6,900 nt of DNA, from the NCBI GenBank assembly GCA_900313185.1, contig OMQI01000040.1, forward strand, positions 1 through 6,900, given 5' to 3'. Each line of letters starts with the position of its first letter. The stretch's first letter is position 1. A model generated the notes under the pieces. That model had not been told where the DNA came from. It ran no database searches and saw only the letters and a program-made list of their open reading frames with translations. The DNA is from an uncultured Rhodospirillaceae bacterium. Lineage in GTDB: Bacteria; Pseudomonadota; Alphaproteobacteria; RF32; CAG-239. This document shows positions 6,801 through 6,900 of the stretch, one piece after another. A program made the position numbers and the translations under genes.

Positions 6801-6900
6801 ACCATTCAAACGGCCCTGCACTTTAGCTTTTTCATCATCTTTCAACGACTTATTATTCAGCTTCTTTTGCAAACCTTCAATACCGACTGCCGTTAATTCC
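3861..6900 (-). CDS. Very large protein of unknown function with Gly/Ala-rich membrane-like core, 5' end off right edge
   Basis: At least 1012 residues are encoded. The frame stays open to base 6899 with no ATG near the edge, so the TTG at 6872 is internal and the true start lies outside the window. I do not recognise a family. In order: a charged, helix-rich part (6899 to about 5885) with many Lys/Glu/Asp/Asn; a Gly/Ala/Ser-rich block (5882-5343) with about five or six hydrophobic stretches such as IGAGLGFGIATAA and NAAIGAVAGAAVSTLSYLA, resembling glycine-zipper membrane segments and containing GCPKCAMAC; a polar part with a His/Gly-rich run (5003-4878); a Pro/Lys linker (4448-4359) with PPAPVVNPPVKK; and a charged C-terminal domain of about 165 residues ending in a basic tail (KAPKRRIDGNKPKGRS). 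Large size, a small-residue membrane block and a proline linker occur in secreted effectors, toxins and envelope proteins, but none of these roles is shown. It ends in a strong terminator and appears to be the last gene of its unit. Confidence 0.85.
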   Translation of the reverse strand, partial: ELTAVGIEGLQKKLNNKSLKDDEKAKVQGRLNGMLNHGEELLKDLTNKKGYYFTDITNAADEYDGYMHLADVCEKAAKERTEKQADNNEQADKPTIYDNARNLMNEYIKPYDELYHIPSGKNPKDTAIDLNDRFNKASAIIDKLEFNEDTLGKDYIEAIQNYMFVSEYDAQGNPKYEECIKLNDDGKLEVVKGSSLETALKFAANEAMMQNLGNLSQKMDKNLIMEGAKDNAFNTLFAYANSEEVIKKGLRENPQKFTDPQYVEEFKQKLMSGEKMEISPLGSKLALDRQANHVETFSNRLTSKLGKENTEYLNAGLLGQIKKIDKTSKYQDASKKVKNAALKRSLIGAGLGFGIATAASYATTKLSLGSMIGASKALPIAGGLAAELSIGGVNAAIGAVAGAAVSTLSYLAVKKLGAALKREKYGWKDVKKDLKSPQFVSAVTAGALGGASVGFALSGCPKCAMACGVASIAAASAGRFYAPYRDMRLHGHGRVKSAIMGVVNAAAVALGGKLGHELASTNNHIEVTANDKQAKDLYKDLDQAKKDGWNFEQSDEAKNGYTLLDTRESDELVESSILREKARATLEHFYGHNQDALNHDLEQIGAQLHAMGRDDVSPEVFLRDACDAGMNTGVDTINHVDGGGIVHTHGNNLVMTDAWAQQHNINVGDVHALGGIKSPDGTITITPEAMKGFDAVKESVSMINEIGSTLNADGSRLSGHLDGVLHRNAMVDDTNTTVHAPDGKGTEFNTYANGDNGYKHNIENIFGKFTKSVEAVTGFGATILSWPRKVKEFLRPGAKADRTGTIRKTQGNGGQDIPPAPVVNPPVKKTYVKPEIIVKPQPVQDVVVNKFLNEEYQMLYGYKPTQDDKQYQAYCKRVEEELKAGSQDKDMLTFLKERRQKIDDVVEASLPGYLGSVTGQKDLKHLQGYGVNLPETSKVFKDFTDKHANSPLTNAIRQDFWQNKNKPADEWRFEDYIKSAENYLKRNSKDLDRDTNKAPKRRIDGNKPKGRS

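Noticed and set aside
6870..6872. TTG at 6872 as the start of the large leftward gene
   Set aside because: The frame stays open to the window edge (ELTAVGIEG precedes it), there is no convincing ribosome-binding site, and the codon is an ordinary Leu inside a charged helical stretch.

Overview
The window is AT-rich and gene-dense, and looks like a chromosomal segment of an alphaproteobacterium, probably an uncultured, host-associated lineage with a compact genome. This placement is inference. It rests on an IalB-like exported protein, a tRNA nucleotidyltransferase with the C-terminal block usual in Alphaproteobacteria, and a prepilin whose methylation motif (G|RSMIEMIGVL) resembles those I recall from gut-associated Alphaproteobacteria. 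No RNA genes, insertion sequences, CRISPR arrays or phage hallmark genes are visible.

Layout. At the left edge is the 5' end of an IalB-family secreted protein reading leftward (1-146). A short divergent promoter region (about 147-247) separates it from a rightward tRNA nucleotidyltransferase gene, cca (248-1462). The cca stop codon overlaps the stop of the convergent next gene. Everything from there to the right edge reads leftward: a type IV prepilin-like protein (1459-2106, with its own promoter), a 143-aa exported protein (2227-2658), a ROK-family sugar kinase (2662-3462), a SemiSWEET sugar transporter (3459-3749), a strong rho-independent terminator (3811-3846), and a very large protein of at least 1012 residues whose 5' end lies beyond the window (3861-6900).

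How the genes may work together. SemiSWEET and the ROK kinase overlap by four bases (ATGA) and form a plausible minimal sugar uptake and phosphorylation pair. The 143-aa exported protein follows three bases after the kinase. Its C-terminal half shares a colinear Cys/Trp/Asn-Asn/Phe-Phe pattern with the neighbouring prepilin, so these two may be a membrane-anchored and a signal-peptide-bearing version of one pilin-like fold. The large protein has a charged helical N-terminal part, a central block of about 180 residues rich in Gly and Ala that looks membrane-inserting, a His/Gly-rich segment, a Pro/Lys linker and a basic C-terminal tail. I do not recognise it, and it is the least explained item here.

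No gene-free stretch exceeds about 120 bases. The three intergenic gaps hold the promoter-like elements, the ribosome-binding sites and the terminator listed below.
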